Made by a program: the position numbers and the translations under genes. The notes under the pieces were generated by a model. It saw only the letters and a program-made list of their open reading frames with translations, was not told the origin of the DNA and ran no database searches. Shown here piece by piece: positions 8,631 to 16,433 of a stretch of DNA of 64,000 nt (position 1 is its first letter; every line of letters starts with the position of its first letter). The DNA comes from JANYHH01 sp965249745 (lineage in GTDB: Bacteria; Deinococcota; Deinococci; Deinococcales; JAAFIG01), in assembly GCA_965249745.1 (NCBI GenBank), contig OZ252252.1:3224001-3288000 (forward strand). Direction: 5' to 3'.

Positions 8631-8948
8631 TCAGTCGTTGTCGAAATCCGGCATTTGGTACGAGCCTGCCTGCTGCGCCTGCAAGGCCTCCTGCTGGGCG
8701 GCTTTGGTGCGCGACAGGTGCTGCTCCAGTTTGGCGTCGTCTATCAGGTTCGCGCCCATCTCTAGGTTACCCGTGGCCATCTCGCGCATGGCGATCGTGA
8801 TCAGGTTGCGCACGCCCGCTCGAGCCTCCGGCGAGATCACCGGGGTGACGCCCGCTTTGAGTTGCAGCGAACGCTTGGCGATCGCCACCGAAAGCTGGTA
8901 CTTGGAATCTGTCAACGACAGCAATTTATCAATGTTCTTCTCGCTCAT
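8631..8948 (-). CDS. rpoZ: DNA-directed RNA polymerase omega subunit
   Basis: 105 residues. It starts MSEKNIDKLLSLTDSKYQLS and continues VAIAKRSLQL, the conserved omega motif that wraps the beta-prime C-terminus and helps assemble the enzyme. The C-terminal third is Gln/Ala-rich and variable, as is usual. A GAGGAG sequence 6 bases upstream sets the ATG at 8948, and TACAAT (complement of 8990-8995) may be its -10. Single gene with its own terminator. Confidence 0.9.
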   Translation of the reverse strand: MSEKNIDKLLSLTDSKYQLSVAIAKRSLQLKAGVTPVISPEARAGVRNLITIAMREMATGNLEMGANLIDDAKLEQHLSRTKAAQQEALQAQQAGSYQMPDFDND

Positions 8949-9012
8949 GGGTCACTCCTCGTCGGAAACACCGACCTGATAACCTTAGGATTGTACTCTC
9001 GATAGGCTGGAT

Positions 9013-10134
9013 TTACGAGGGCGAAAGCAGCATTCCCGCCAGCAACGCGGCTCTCGGCGCAAGACTGGGAATGTGAATGTACTCCAGGTCCTTCTGGTGC
9101 GCGTTCGCGCCGAACGCGCCGAAGCCGTCCAGGGTCGGAGCTAACCGGGCCGTGAAATTCCCGTCGCTGCCACCCCCGACTCGAGCGCCGCCGGGATTGA
9201 AGCCGAAGCCGTTGGCGATCCTCTGCGCGGTCTCTAAGAGTTTGAAGCTCCCCTCCGAGGGTTCCATCGGAGGGCGGTTCAAACCGTCCAGAATTTCATA
9301 GTGCGTCCCCTCGAGCGGCTGAATCTCTCGAATTGCGGCATCCACTCGGGCCGCCTCCGCCTCTGACCAGACGCGAATGTCCACTTCTAGGTAAGCGGCG
9401 TCCGCGACAACGTTCATGGCCGTTCCACCGCGAATCAGGTTCGGTCCCAGGGTGGTACCCGCCGCGATATCCTGGAGCTTCACGATTTCAGCGATCAAAT
9501 GCGCGGCGCTGACAATCGCGTTGCGCCCGTTCTCGGGTTCCGTCCCCTGATGCGCCGCCTTGCCGCTGACATTGATCCGATACCCGCCGACACCCTTTCG
9601 CGCCAGCTTCAAATCGCCGTTCAGATGCGGCGGCTCGAGCACCAGCACGGCGCTGGCTCCCGCTGCCAGACCTTCGATGAACGGACGACCCGCATGACTC
9701 GAGATTTCCTCGTCCGGGGTGACCAAAAAATCTACCGTGGCCGCCGGGGTTTGTCCGCCCGCCGCGAGCGCCCGTAGCGCCCAGACCGCCTGCACGATGC
9801 CCGCCTTCATATCGTAGGCACCGGGTCCGAAGGCGCGCTCGCCGTCCACGCGCCACAAGGATTCCCAGGCTCCGGTCGGATACACAGTATCCGCGTGCGC
9901 CAGCAGCACAACCCGACCCGCACCGCGACCCGGAATTCTGACGTGCAACACGTCGCCCAGCTCGTGCGCGTGACGCCGCACCGCACCCATCGGCTCGAGC
10001 CAGCCCTGCAACACGTCCTGAACGCGGTTGATGGCGCTCGCGTCCTTGGAGGGCGATTCCAATCGCACCAGAGTTTCAATGTCGCCGAGCAGATCGTTTG
10101 TGTGGCTTCCGAGGTAATTCAAGAGTTCTTGCAC
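9013..10134 (-). CDS. M20 family metallopeptidase (glutamate carboxypeptidase-like)
   Basis: About 373 residues. Zinc ligands of the M20 fold are visible: His and Asp in LLAHADTVYP, Asp in AYDMKAG, the Glu pair in TPDEEI, and a late His in ANAHQKDLEYI. The lid domain carries AHQGTEPENGRNAI. The family removes C-terminal or N-acyl amino acids, and the substrate is not predictable. I use a GTG start at 10134 because TAGAAT (complement of 10140-10145) ends 5 bases before it and the typical M20 N-terminus begins here. An ATG at 10218 gives 28 more residues but overlaps the divergent gene's start codon. Confidence 0.8.
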   Translation of the reverse strand: MQELLNYLGSHTNDLLGDIETLVRLESPSKDASAINRVQDVLQGWLEPMGAVRRHAHELGDVLHVRIPGRGAGRVVLLAHADTVYPTGAWESLWRVDGERAFGPGAYDMKAGIVQAVWALRALAAGGQTPAATVDFLVTPDEEISSHAGRPFIEGLAAGASAVLVLEPPHLNGDLKLARKGVGGYRINVSGKAAHQGTEPENGRNAIVSAAHLIAEIVKLQDIAAGTTLGPNLIRGGTAMNVVADAAYLEVDIRVWSEAEAARVDAAIREIQPLEGTHYEILDGLNRPPMEPSEGSFKLLETAQRIANGFGFNPGGARVGGGSDGNFTARLAPTLDGFGAFGANAHQKDLEYIHIPSLAPRAALLAGMLLSPS

Positions 10135-10203
10135 ACCGTATTCTAACGACAGTTCAGCTCGAGGACGCACCCTTCGCAACGTGCCAATCGGTAGCTCGAG
10201 CGG

Positions 10204-10209
10204 TACAAT
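10204..10209 (+). promoter_or_regulatory. -10 box (TACAAT) of the Uma2 gene, leaderless type
   Basis: TACAAT ends 7 bases before the ATG at 10217, with no ribosome binding site between. Confidence 0.5.
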
Positions 10210-10216
10210 CACCACC

Positions 10217-10702
10217 ATGCGTTCACCCTACGAAGAAGCCATCCGCCGGGCTGACGAAGCTGGGTTGCGGCTCGAGGTGATAGACGGCGTTCCAATCTGG
10301 GAAACCAGCCCGGTGAAACGGCATCAAAGCGCATCATTTCGGATTCAGAGCAGCATTCAAAAAACGGGAAAATGCGAGTGCGCTCATTACGCGGATGTCT
10401 ACATTGAGTTTCCTGACGGTTCGCTGAAACGTCCCGACATCGCCATTTTCTGTCAGGAACCCGTAGAGGAAGACGAAGCCATCACCGCCATCCCGGTGGC
10501 GGTGATTGAAATCATCTCCAAGAATTTTGAGAAGAAAGATTTGGAGATCGCACCCGGTTTTTACCTGTCGCACGGCGTGAAAGACATCATCATTTACGAT
10601 CCGCGCAGCCAAGACATCTGGCATCACCGCGAAGATGGCGTTCAGAAACTCACGTCACCGCACAGTTTCAAATTGGAGAGCGGTTGCTCGCTCGAGGTGT
10701 GA
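10217..10702 (+). CDS. Uma2 family (DUF820) endonuclease-like protein
   Basis: 161 residues of the PD-(D/E)XK superfamily branch called Uma2, abundant in Cyanobacteria and Deinococcota. Core residues are in RPDIAIFC, AVIEIISKN and the conserved end IIIYDPRSQDIW. The cellular role of these proteins is not established, and they often occur as many paralogues. It has two CTCGAG copies, so it is an old resident. It is divergent from the M20 gene and next to a cluster of toxin-antitoxin-like genes. Confidence 0.75.
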   Translation: MRSPYEEAIRRADEAGLRLEVIDGVPIWETSPVKRHQSASFRIQSSIQKTGKCECAHYADVYIEFPDGSLKRPDIAIFCQEPVEEDEAITAIPVAVIEIISKNFEKKDLEIAPGFYLSHGVKDIIIYDPRSQDIWHHREDGVQKLTSPHSFKLESGCSLEV

Positions 10703-10705
10703 GGT

Positions 10706-10861
10706 TCAGAGCTTCGACACACCATACAAATAATGATCGTGATTCTTCGCACCGTCAACGGGAAGCGCCTCGAGTTCGTGCGCGGAAATTTCTTTGGCAA
10801 TGCGTTTCGCAGTAGCAAGCATGAACGCTGCTGCGCTTTGCTTTCTGGTTTTGGATTTCAC
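10706..10861 (-). CDS. Small protein coupled to an antitoxin-like gene
   Basis: 51 residues from a GTG start that overlaps the previous stop codon (GTGA), so it is translationally coupled to the 89-residue gene at 10858-11127. Basic N-terminus (MKSKTRKQSAAAFMLATAKR) and a C-terminus with NHDHYLYG. By position it takes the place that a YoeB-like toxin has behind the paralogous antitoxin at 12286-12504. I do not recognise the family. It may be the toxin, or a third component. Confidence 0.5.
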   Translation of the reverse strand: MKSKTRKQSAAAFMLATAKRIAKEISAHELEALPVDGAKNHDHYLYGVSKL

Positions 10862-11127
10862 GGGTCAATCAACTCCTTCTCAACAACCTGTCCAGCCGAT
10901 GCCTCAGCAATGCTCTCGCGCAACCGAGCCGCAACAACAGGGTCTCGTTCCCACGGTGAACTGGAACCTTTCGCCCTTCCAGACAACTCGAGCAGCGCGG
11001 TCGTCGGAATCACGGGGAACTCGTCCGTCAACTCTGCCTCGAGCATGACGATAATCTCACGCACCAATCGCAAGCGCTCAGCTCGAGACAACACTTGAAT
11101 TGCTATGAGTAGTTCAGCGACGGACAT
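10858..11127 (-). CDS. Antitoxin-like protein (paralogue of 12286-12504)
   Basis: 89 residues. The N-terminus (AELLIAIQVLSRAERLRLVR) and the C-terminus (ERDPVVAARLRESIAE, ending LIDP) match the protein at 12286-12504, with a 17-residue insertion between. The family is typical of small antitoxins with an N-terminal helical region. TAGAAT (complement of 11134-11139) ends 6 bases before the ATG, and the same box with the same spacing precedes the paralogue. Coupled to the downstream small gene by a GTGA overlap. Confidence 0.6.
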   Translation of the reverse strand: MSVAELLIAIQVLSRAERLRLVREIIVMLEAELTDEFPVIPTTALLELSGRAKGSSSPWERDPVVAARLRESIAEASAGQVVEKELIDP

Positions 11128-11172
11128 CCCTAAATTCTACGCGGCTCGACACATGAATGTGGCGTAATTTGA

Positions 11173-11178
11173 TAACCT
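11173..11178 (+). promoter_or_regulatory. -10 box (TAACCT) of the VapB-like gene, leaderless type
   Basis: TAACCT ends 7 bases before the ATG at 11186. No ribosome binding site is present. Confidence 0.45.
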
Positions 11179-11185
11179 GTCCGCT

Positions 11186-11395
11186 ATGAACACGTTGCAC
11201 CTCGAGCCGAAGATCATCACCAGTGCCAGCGGTGAGAAACTTGTTGTGTTGACGCTCACGGAAACCGAGTGGCAACGGCTCGAGGCGAAGTTGAACGAGG
11301 ATTTGCCGATGCCATCGTTTGCGTCTATCGGCGTGGGTGAAAGTGATTTGAATGGCGCGGATTCCGAAGCTTGGTTGCGCGAGAACTGGAAGTGA
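11186..11395 (+). CDS. VapB-like antitoxin of a broken PIN module
   Basis: 69 residues. The first part is a short beta-rich DNA-binding-like region (SGEKLVVLTLTETEWQRLEA). The acidic tail ending SEAWLRENWK is the kind of segment that blocks a toxin. It overlaps the PIN toxin start by 4 bases (GTGA), the usual VapB-VapC arrangement. The toxin is frameshifted, so this antitoxin may now be an orphan. Confidence 0.55.
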   Translation: MNTLHLEPKIITSASGEKLVVLTLTETEWQRLEAKLNEDLPMPSFASIGVGESDLNGADSEAWLRENWK

Positions 11396-11792
11396 CCACG
11401 TTAGACACGAGCGTCATTTTCTCGTTGTTAAATCGCAAAGACAAAGATCACGAACGCGTATTGCAAGCATTGCGCGCTGCGAAACCACCGTTTTACGTTC
11501 CAAGCGGCATCCTCGCAGAAATCGCATATTTGATCGAGCAACGCCTCGAACAGCGGGTCTTGCTCGCGTTCCTGAGCGATTTGCAAAAGGGCAATTTCGT
11601 GCTGGATTGCGGCGAGAACGATATGCCTCGAGTTGAAGCGTTGGTGACTCGCTACGAAACGAAGATTTACCACTGGGTCTAGCTGACGCCTTGGTGATTG
11701 CTTGCGCGGAACGTCGGGGTGGACGGGTGATGTCACTGGACAAACATTTTTGGATCGTGGCAAACGAGGGAACAATTCAAGTTGCTCCGTAA
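11392..11792 (+). pseudogene. PIN-domain toxin (VapC-like), frameshifted near its C-terminus
   Basis: The GTG start overlaps the antitoxin stop. Frame one gives a good PIN N-terminus (TTLDTSVIFSLLNRKDKDHE, with the first acidic residue) and a second acidic patch, then stops at about 11682. The next frame continues the fold exactly: LPLGLADALVIACAER, then RVMSLDKHFWIV, including the third conserved Asp. Adding one A at the AAG run near 11664 restores a single reading frame of about 133 codons. This is a one-base deletion in the genome, or a sequencing error. Confidence 0.75.
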
Positions 11793-11816
11793 ATCGGCGT
11801 CATTGCTTGAGTCATA

Positions 11817-11996
11817 TTAAGGACTAGAACTACGCGCTACTGACTCGAGCAGATCGTCTAACTGTCCAGTATCGAGGTCGTTTTCAATTTGTGCGTCCCA
11901 CTGTTTGAAGTGGTAATCCGCAGCCCAAGTCATGAATTCCTCGAGTTGGTCAGGCTCGAGTTGCGTCACAGCGCGTTTCAGTTCTTGAACGCTCAT
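11817..11996 (-). CDS. Small antitoxin-like orphan
   Basis: 59 residues, acidic (LEPDQLEEFMTWAADYHFKQ; ENDLDTGQLDDLLESVA), resembling the short helical antitoxins found next to RelE/ParE toxins. The ATG at 11996 follows a TAGAAT box (complement of 12004-12009) by 7 bases. It follows the YoeB-like toxin on the same strand but has its own promoter and no partner of its own downstream. Confidence 0.5.
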   Translation of the reverse strand: MSVQELKRAVTQLEPDQLEEFMTWAADYHFKQWDAQIENDLDTGQLDDLLESVARSSSP

Positions 11997-12028
11997 CGTC
12001 TGAATTCTACGCCGCTCGAGGGCTGACT

Positions 12029-12289
12029 TTAAGACTCGTAATGTCCTTTGCACATCAGAATAACGAGTTCGTCGGATGCGACCTCATAGACCAAGCGGTG
12101 TTCCTGGGTGATGCGGCGAGACCAACTTCCAGACAATTCATTTTTGAGCGCTTCGGGTTTGCCGATGCCTTCGTAAGGTGAGCGCATCGCGTCACGAATC
12201 AGTAAGTTGATGCGTTTCAGAATTTGTTTGTCATGCTCCAAAAACCACTGGTAATCCGCCCAACCGGTTGGGGTGAAGGTCAGCCTCAC
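12029..12289 (-). CDS. YoeB-like mRNA interferase toxin
   Basis: 86 residues of the Txe/YoeB type. Family landmarks: FTPTGWADYQWF near the start, KRINLLIRDAMRSPYEGIGKPE in the middle, and the end RRITQEHRLVYEV...CKGHYES with the catalytic Glu, Arg, His and Tyr region. These toxins cut mRNA at the ribosome. A GTG start overlaps the antitoxin stop by 4 bases (GTGA). The C-terminal active-site residues are present, so it is probably functional. Confidence 0.85.
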   Translation of the reverse strand: MRLTFTPTGWADYQWFLEHDKQILKRINLLIRDAMRSPYEGIGKPEALKNELSGSWSRRITQEHRLVYEVASDELVILMCKGHYES

Positions 12290-12504
12290 GGATCAATCAA
12301 CGCCGCTTCCATCCGTTGACCCGCTTTCGACTGAGCGATGGACTCGAGCAGCCGCGCCATGATTTGAGGGTCACGTTCCCAAGGCGCTGGTGTCTCGAGC
12401 AATTCCTCTTCAACCTCTAAGGAAGCGATGATGTCGCGCACCAATCGCAAGCGTTCGGCTCGAGTCAAGATTTGAATTTCCAAGGGAAGTTCAGCGACAG
12501 GCAT
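12286..12504 (-). CDS. Antitoxin of the YoeB-like module
   Basis: 72 residues, paralogous to the protein at 10858-11127 (AELPLEIQILTRAERLRLVR; WERDPQIMARLLESIAQ; C-terminus LIDP). Its position directly upstream of, and overlapping, the YoeB-like toxin marks it as the antitoxin, although it does not look like YefM. TAGAAT (complement of 12511-12516) ends 6 bases before the ATG. The region upstream of the box is GC-rich with CTCGAG and is shared with the other antitoxin promoters here. Confidence 0.65.
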   Translation of the reverse strand: MPVAELPLEIQILTRAERLRLVRDIIASLEVEEELLETPAPWERDPQIMARLLESIAQSKAGQRMEAALIDP

Positions 12505-12924
12505 CCTTCAATTCTACGCCGCTCGAGGCTCGAGGGCTAGAACGACGCACCCCTACTCGAGCGTCACACCCGCAAACCCGCGTCGCACCCCGCGCGGCAG
12601 CGCCGATTCCCTCGAGCGGCTGGTGCGAATGGCTGAGGCTCGAGGGGGAAGAGACTTGCTCCAGTAGAGCTTCGTATGCCTTGATTCTGAGTACCTGACA
12701 AAAGTCCAAACACTCTGCTCAGCACGATGTCCAGCCGCTTCTCGAGTATGTTTGCAACACCGTATCTCGAGGAGACGAGGTGTTGCGATGAGGCAGGAGA
12801 AGCGGTCTCGAGACTCTGTTTAGTGCGTGTGGAACGACTGAAAAAGTTTTGCCAGGTACTCAGCCGTGTAGTACGGCCTCAGCGTTTTCTGCAAGGATTA
12901 AGCTTGTGACTGCGAAGGTAATGT
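12505..12924. other. Gene-free stretch holding a MITE-like element
   Basis: 420 bases with no credible gene. The first part carries several CTCGAG copies. The rest is the palindromic element listed at 12687-12863. A 60-codon frame at 12727-12909 lies across that palindrome and has no start signal. Confidence 0.5.
12687..12863. repeat. MITE-like palindromic element with 17-bp terminal inverted repeats
   Basis: Left end CTGAGTACCTGACAAAA (12687-12703). The right end is its inverse with 16 of 17 bases matching (12847-12863). Inside are nested inverted pairs: CCGCTTCTC with GAGAAGCGG, and GCAACACC (12754-12761) with GGTGTTGC (12779-12786). No coding capacity. A third copy of the terminal repeat stands alone at 13544-13560. 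Confidence 0.7.
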
Positions 12925-13473
12925 CTAACAGACAGACGTTAATTTGCCCGATTCTGGCCGTCCTTGTGAGATGGCAATGCTCATACTATAAGCGCCCTGT
13001 GGCGGGAATGGGCCGCCTTGAGTTCTGTAAAGTCCAAAACTAATCGTGAGCGTACTACCCAACTTGAATGTGCCCGCAACGCTCAGACTTGACATAAAGC
13101 ACTTTTCTCCAGTGTCGAGATATGGGCTAGATAGATTAATCGCCGAAGCCGGACGGTCAAAAACTTTATTCATAGCTGAAAAGATACGTTTTTGTAGGCT
13201 TTTAACAGACTCTAATGGTTTTTCCGTTTCCGCATGGCAAAATCCTGAGACTTGCCAGTTGTACTCAGATTTGAAGTCAACGATAAATTCTGGTGGCGCT
13301 TTGCAGTACCACCACATTCTGCCAGCAGATGCGTAAAAACGATAAGTCCACATGGCTTCATTAATAGTCGTTTTGAAGCCGGTAATATAGCTCGGGTAGG
13401 ACTGTTGAGCTACCGCACTAAATGTAAAAATAGGGAGGAGAATGGCAAGTCGCCAGATCAGCTTTATACTCAT
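12925..13473 (-). CDS. Secreted protein of unknown function, probably imported
   Basis: 182 residues. Clear signal peptide (MSIKLIWRLAILLPIFTFSAVAQQ), then a mature region rich in aromatic residues and Ser with several Cys (WWYCKAPPEFIVDF; GEKCFMSS; C-terminal Cys). I recognise no domain. AGAGGT 5 bases upstream supports the ATG. Base composition is lower in GC than the neighbours and there is no CTCGAG in the gene, unlike the surrounding DNA. It lies between copies of the 17-bp terminal repeat (12847-12863 and 13544-13560), so it may have been carried in by the element. Confidence 0.65.
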   Translation of the reverse strand: MSIKLIWRLAILLPIFTFSAVAQQSYPSYITGFKTTINEAMWTYRFYASAGRMWWYCKAPPEFIVDFKSEYNWQVSGFCHAETEKPLESVKSLQKRIFSAMNKVFDRPASAINLSSPYLDTGEKCFMSSLSVAGTFKLGSTLTISFGLYRTQGGPFPPQGAYSMSIAISQGRPESGKLTSVC

Positions 13474-13543
13474 AGTTTACCTCTGACTTGGAAGGTAGCA
13501 TAGTGATGCCTTTTCAGACGTGTATTTTTGCCATCTCCTAATC

Positions 13544-13560
13544 CTGAGTACCCGACAAAA
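13544..13560 (+). repeat. Solo copy of the MITE-like terminal repeat
   Basis: CTGAGTACCCGACAAAA differs from the 12687 copy at one base. With the element at 12687-12863 it brackets the CTCGAG-free secreted gene. Confidence 0.6.
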
Positions 13561-13729
13561 CTCGAGGTAGCAGTCCCAGACGCAAGAAAGTAAAGTAGAC
13601 CTCCTGCGAAAGTCATGATTTAACCTTCAAATCCGCGTTGTACAACCCAGCAATCAAATTCAACCGCAACCCCGGTATGTGGTCACGAACCGAGGCCTTG
13701 ATAAGTTCGATGATTGAAGTGTCAATCTT

Positions 13730-14530
13730 TCATGTATTGGAAAATTCTAATTCGGGAATTTTTGCCATATTTGATAAAAATATACCATTTTGTGGAGTTA
13801 ATCGAATATCAAATTTTTGTTTAACTCGTTTTATCGCTTCATAATAGTATTTAACAACTTTTTCAGAGTATAATAAATCGCTTGCGTTGTTGATTTTAGT
13901 TTGAAAATCTTCCGATGAGTATACGCTTGAGCTTTTTAAATTCTTTACCGCATTCTCAAAGGGATGTTTTTCGAATTGATCATCATATTTTAACTCGCGC
14001 TCGCCGTCATCTTTGGTCGTTACGGATATATTTGTGTATAAAATTCTGCCATGAGCAAAAGCATTTCTCAGAGAAATTAATCCTTTCAATGCTTGGAAGT
14101 CATCATTTCCAATGACATCAGATAATTTTTCTTGTGCTATCAATGAATAGAGTTCATTTAGTTTTTCAAATGGCGCTTTCTCTATTTCATTTCTCCGTCC
14201 GAGCAAAATACTAAGAGTCATTCCTTTTTGCATTTCTTCACTATATTTTGTTATCAAACCATCAATTTTGGATTCACGCGAATCGAAATCCTTCAAGCCA
14301 AGCCCCTTTAGATGAAAAGCTGTTTCAATATCTGAAATTTCTCTTTTTAAGAGTTGATCTAAATAGAAAGAAATAGTAGCTTCAACGTACCCAGTGAGAT
14401 TTATATAAATAAAACCATATAAACCTCTACGCCCAATTTCATCTAGCTCATTTCTCTTAAGCCAAATACTAGAGATAAAGCTACTACCGTAAATAGTGGA
14501 GGAAATACTTATTTTTCCTGTATCTCTCAT
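13730..14530 (-). CDS. HEPN-like protein coupled to herA
   Basis: 266 residues, AT-rich, no CTCGAG. Mostly alpha-helical, with the motif RNAFAH at residues 155-160. This is the Rx4H signature of HEPN ribonucleases, and the LRNAFAHGR context is typical of them. Preceding helices (LYGFIYINLTGYVEATISFY) fit HEPN relatives of the RiboL-PSP/MAE_28990 kind. The ATG overlaps the herA stop (ATGA), so it is translated with it. A TTG nine bases upstream is a weaker start. HEPN proteins often act as RNA-cutting effectors in defence. That role here is inference. The composition points to acquisition. Confidence 0.65.
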   Translation of the reverse strand: MRDTGKISISSTIYGSSFISSIWLKRNELDEIGRRGLYGFIYINLTGYVEATISFYLDQLLKREISDIETAFHLKGLGLKDFDSRESKIDGLITKYSEEMQKGMTLSILLGRRNEIEKAPFEKLNELYSLIAQEKLSDVIGNDDFQALKGLISLRNAFAHGRILYTNISVTTKDDGERELKYDDQFEKHPFENAVKNLKSSSVYSSEDFQTKINNASDLLYSEKVVKYYYEAIKRVKQKFDIRLTPQNGIFLSNMAKIPELEFSNT

Positions 14531-16350
14531 GCTAGCCAATCCTCGGCTTCTTTCACCACTTCCTCGAGTCTCGAGGATTTACTAGCCACTTCATCTCTTC
14601 GCGTTGCCCACGCGGGGAACGGGAACGTCACCATCACGGGGCTGGGGACTTCGGGTTGCTGCACGATCATCGTTCCCGGTTGCAGGATGCTAGCACGGAG
14701 CCTGAACGCACCCGGTAAAAATCGGTATTCCGGGCGTTCCGCTTCTGCCGGGTCAAGGCGTCCGACGACGCGGATGCTGGCGTTGCTGACGATGCGGCGC
14801 TCGACTTCGCTGGCGGTTTGCTGAGCACCGATCAGAATAATGCCCAGGCTGCGCCCGCGTTCTGCGATGTCCAAGAGGACTTCCTTGATCGGACTCTCCC
14901 CTTCCCTCGGGGCGTACTTGTTGAGTTCGTCCAGCACCACGAAGACGTACGGCGTGCGACCCTTCTTCTCTTTTTCTTCAAAGAGACTCTTCAGCATCAC
15001 GCCGACCACGAACATCTGCGCGTGGCTGTGCAGGCTGTGAATATCCACGACGGTCAGTTGGCTTCGCATCACATCCGCGCGGTAACGCTCTGCCAGTTTC
15101 GGCTCGAGATCACCGCGAATGAGCGGGTTCAAGTGCTTCACCACGCCGCGCAACCGGCGCACGAAGGCTTGGCGCGTGCCGACGGGTTGCTTGCCCGCCC
15201 AGCGCGGATCGCCGTCGCCGTCGTTCTGATCCAGCAGCTTGTACTCCAGGTATGCGACCAGGTGTTCAAACGTGCTGAGCTTGGCTTTCCCCAGCACGAA
15301 GAAGCTGTCCACGCTGTCGAAGCGCTCGTCCAAGTCCTCTCGAGACCAGTCGTCCACCAACAAGTGCGGCGCACTTCCGGGTTGGCTCGAGGCGAGCTTC
15401 ACCAGTTTCTCTTCGATCTGTCCGATCAGAAATCCCAGGTTCAGGCTGGCGTCGCGGTCAGCGAAGCAGTACGGCAGCAGACGCTCCAACGCGAACTGGC
15501 GGAGCGTCCACAGGTACGGCGTGATGCCCTCGTTGCGTTGCGTGACGCCGTGGGTGACGCTGCCGGATTCACCGATGACCGGCGGCGCGAGGAATTGCAC
15601 GTCCTGGAACGGGGTACTCGGCAAGCCGCAGGCGGTGTAGCGATCTGACTTGATGCCCCTGGCTCTCGAGATGCGGCTTTCTTTGTCTTGGAATTTATTG
15701 TTGGGCTGATCCAAGAACAGCAAGTCCTGCCCTTTGACGTTGAAGACCAGCGCCTTGCTATTCGCCCTTTCCAATCCCAGCGCGTCGCTATTGAAGATGC
15801 TGTAGAGCATGAACAGCGCGTAACTGGTTTTGGTGGCCACGCCGCTGACGCCGCTGATGTTGACGTGTGCGCCGTTCTCGCCGTTTAAAAAAGCGAAGTT
15901 CAGCATCGCGGGTTCGCCGTTTCGCAGCACCCCGGCGGGCAGGATGTTGGTCATGCGATCCTGGTACAGTGCCATCTTCAAATCCTCGCCCCGAGCGTGG
16001 AAGACCTCGTCGCCGGGGTGCGGCGGGATGAACTCCTCCGGGTCAACCCTGGTCACGATCACGTGCGCGGCGTAGGAGACGTTGACCGGAATCGTTCCCT
16101 CGAGTGCCAATCGCGTGTCGGAATCGTAGGTGACGCCCTCGTGCAGCTTTCGCACGCTGTCCACCACGCCGTAAAAGCGGATGCAGTCGTCCTCGTGCGG
16201 GCGGGCGCTCCACGGCACGTTCGGACGACAGGTTTTCATGACCACGATGTCGTCCAATTGAAGCATCTGACCCTCGTTGACACCGACCCAGAACTCGAGG
16301 GGCGCGGCGTCTTTCGTACCGAGGACGATTCCGACTGATTCTTGATTCAT
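14527..16350 (-). CDS. herA: HerA-type hexameric DNA translocase/ATPase
   Basis: 607 residues of the HerA/FtsK superfamily (DUF87). A beta-barrel (HAS-barrel) N-terminus is followed by a Walker A loop at residues 167-176 (GVSGVATKTS) and a Walker B (VFVVLDELNKYAP). A conserved late segment (RSLGIILIGAQQTASEVERR) contacts the neighbouring subunit. HerA pumps DNA for the nuclease NurA in break resection, and both are known in Deinococcus. Here nurA is directly upstream (83-base gap) on the same strand. TTGGAG 6 bases upstream sets the ATG at 16350. The stop overlaps the HEPN-like gene. Confidence 0.9.
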   Translation of the reverse strand: MNQESVGIVLGTKDAAPLEFWVGVNEGQMLQLDDIVVMKTCRPNVPWSARPHEDDCIRFYGVVDSVRKLHEGVTYDSDTRLALEGTIPVNVSYAAHVIVTRVDPEEFIPPHPGDEVFHARGEDLKMALYQDRMTNILPAGVLRNGEPAMLNFAFLNGENGAHVNISGVSGVATKTSYALFMLYSIFNSDALGLERANSKALVFNVKGQDLLFLDQPNNKFQDKESRISRARGIKSDRYTACGLPSTPFQDVQFLAPPVIGESGSVTHGVTQRNEGITPYLWTLRQFALERLLPYCFADRDASLNLGFLIGQIEEKLVKLASSQPGSAPHLLVDDWSREDLDERFDSVDSFFVLGKAKLSTFEHLVAYLEYKLLDQNDGDGDPRWAGKQPVGTRQAFVRRLRGVVKHLNPLIRGDLEPKLAERYRADVMRSQLTVVDIHSLHSHAQMFVVGVMLKSLFEEKEKKGRTPYVFVVLDELNKYAPREGESPIKEVLLDIAERGRSLGIILIGAQQTASEVERRIVSNASIRVVGRLDPAEAERPEYRFLPGAFRLRASILQPGTMIVQQPEVPSPVMVTFPFPAWATRRDEVASKSSRLEEVVKEAEDWLA

Positions 16351-16433
16351 GTTGACTCCAAAGGGTGCTGCGGGAAAGACTCGAGGAAATGTATTAGGTG
16401 CTCAAAAGGTGCTTACAATTTGGTGACCGCGAT

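Noticed and set aside
12727..12909. 60-codon open frame
   Set aside because: It spans the palindromic element and has no start signal.
14818..15648. 276-codon open frame on the plus strand
   Set aside because: Antisense shadow of herA. The composition is that of a complementary frame (Gln, Val, Arg, His rich).
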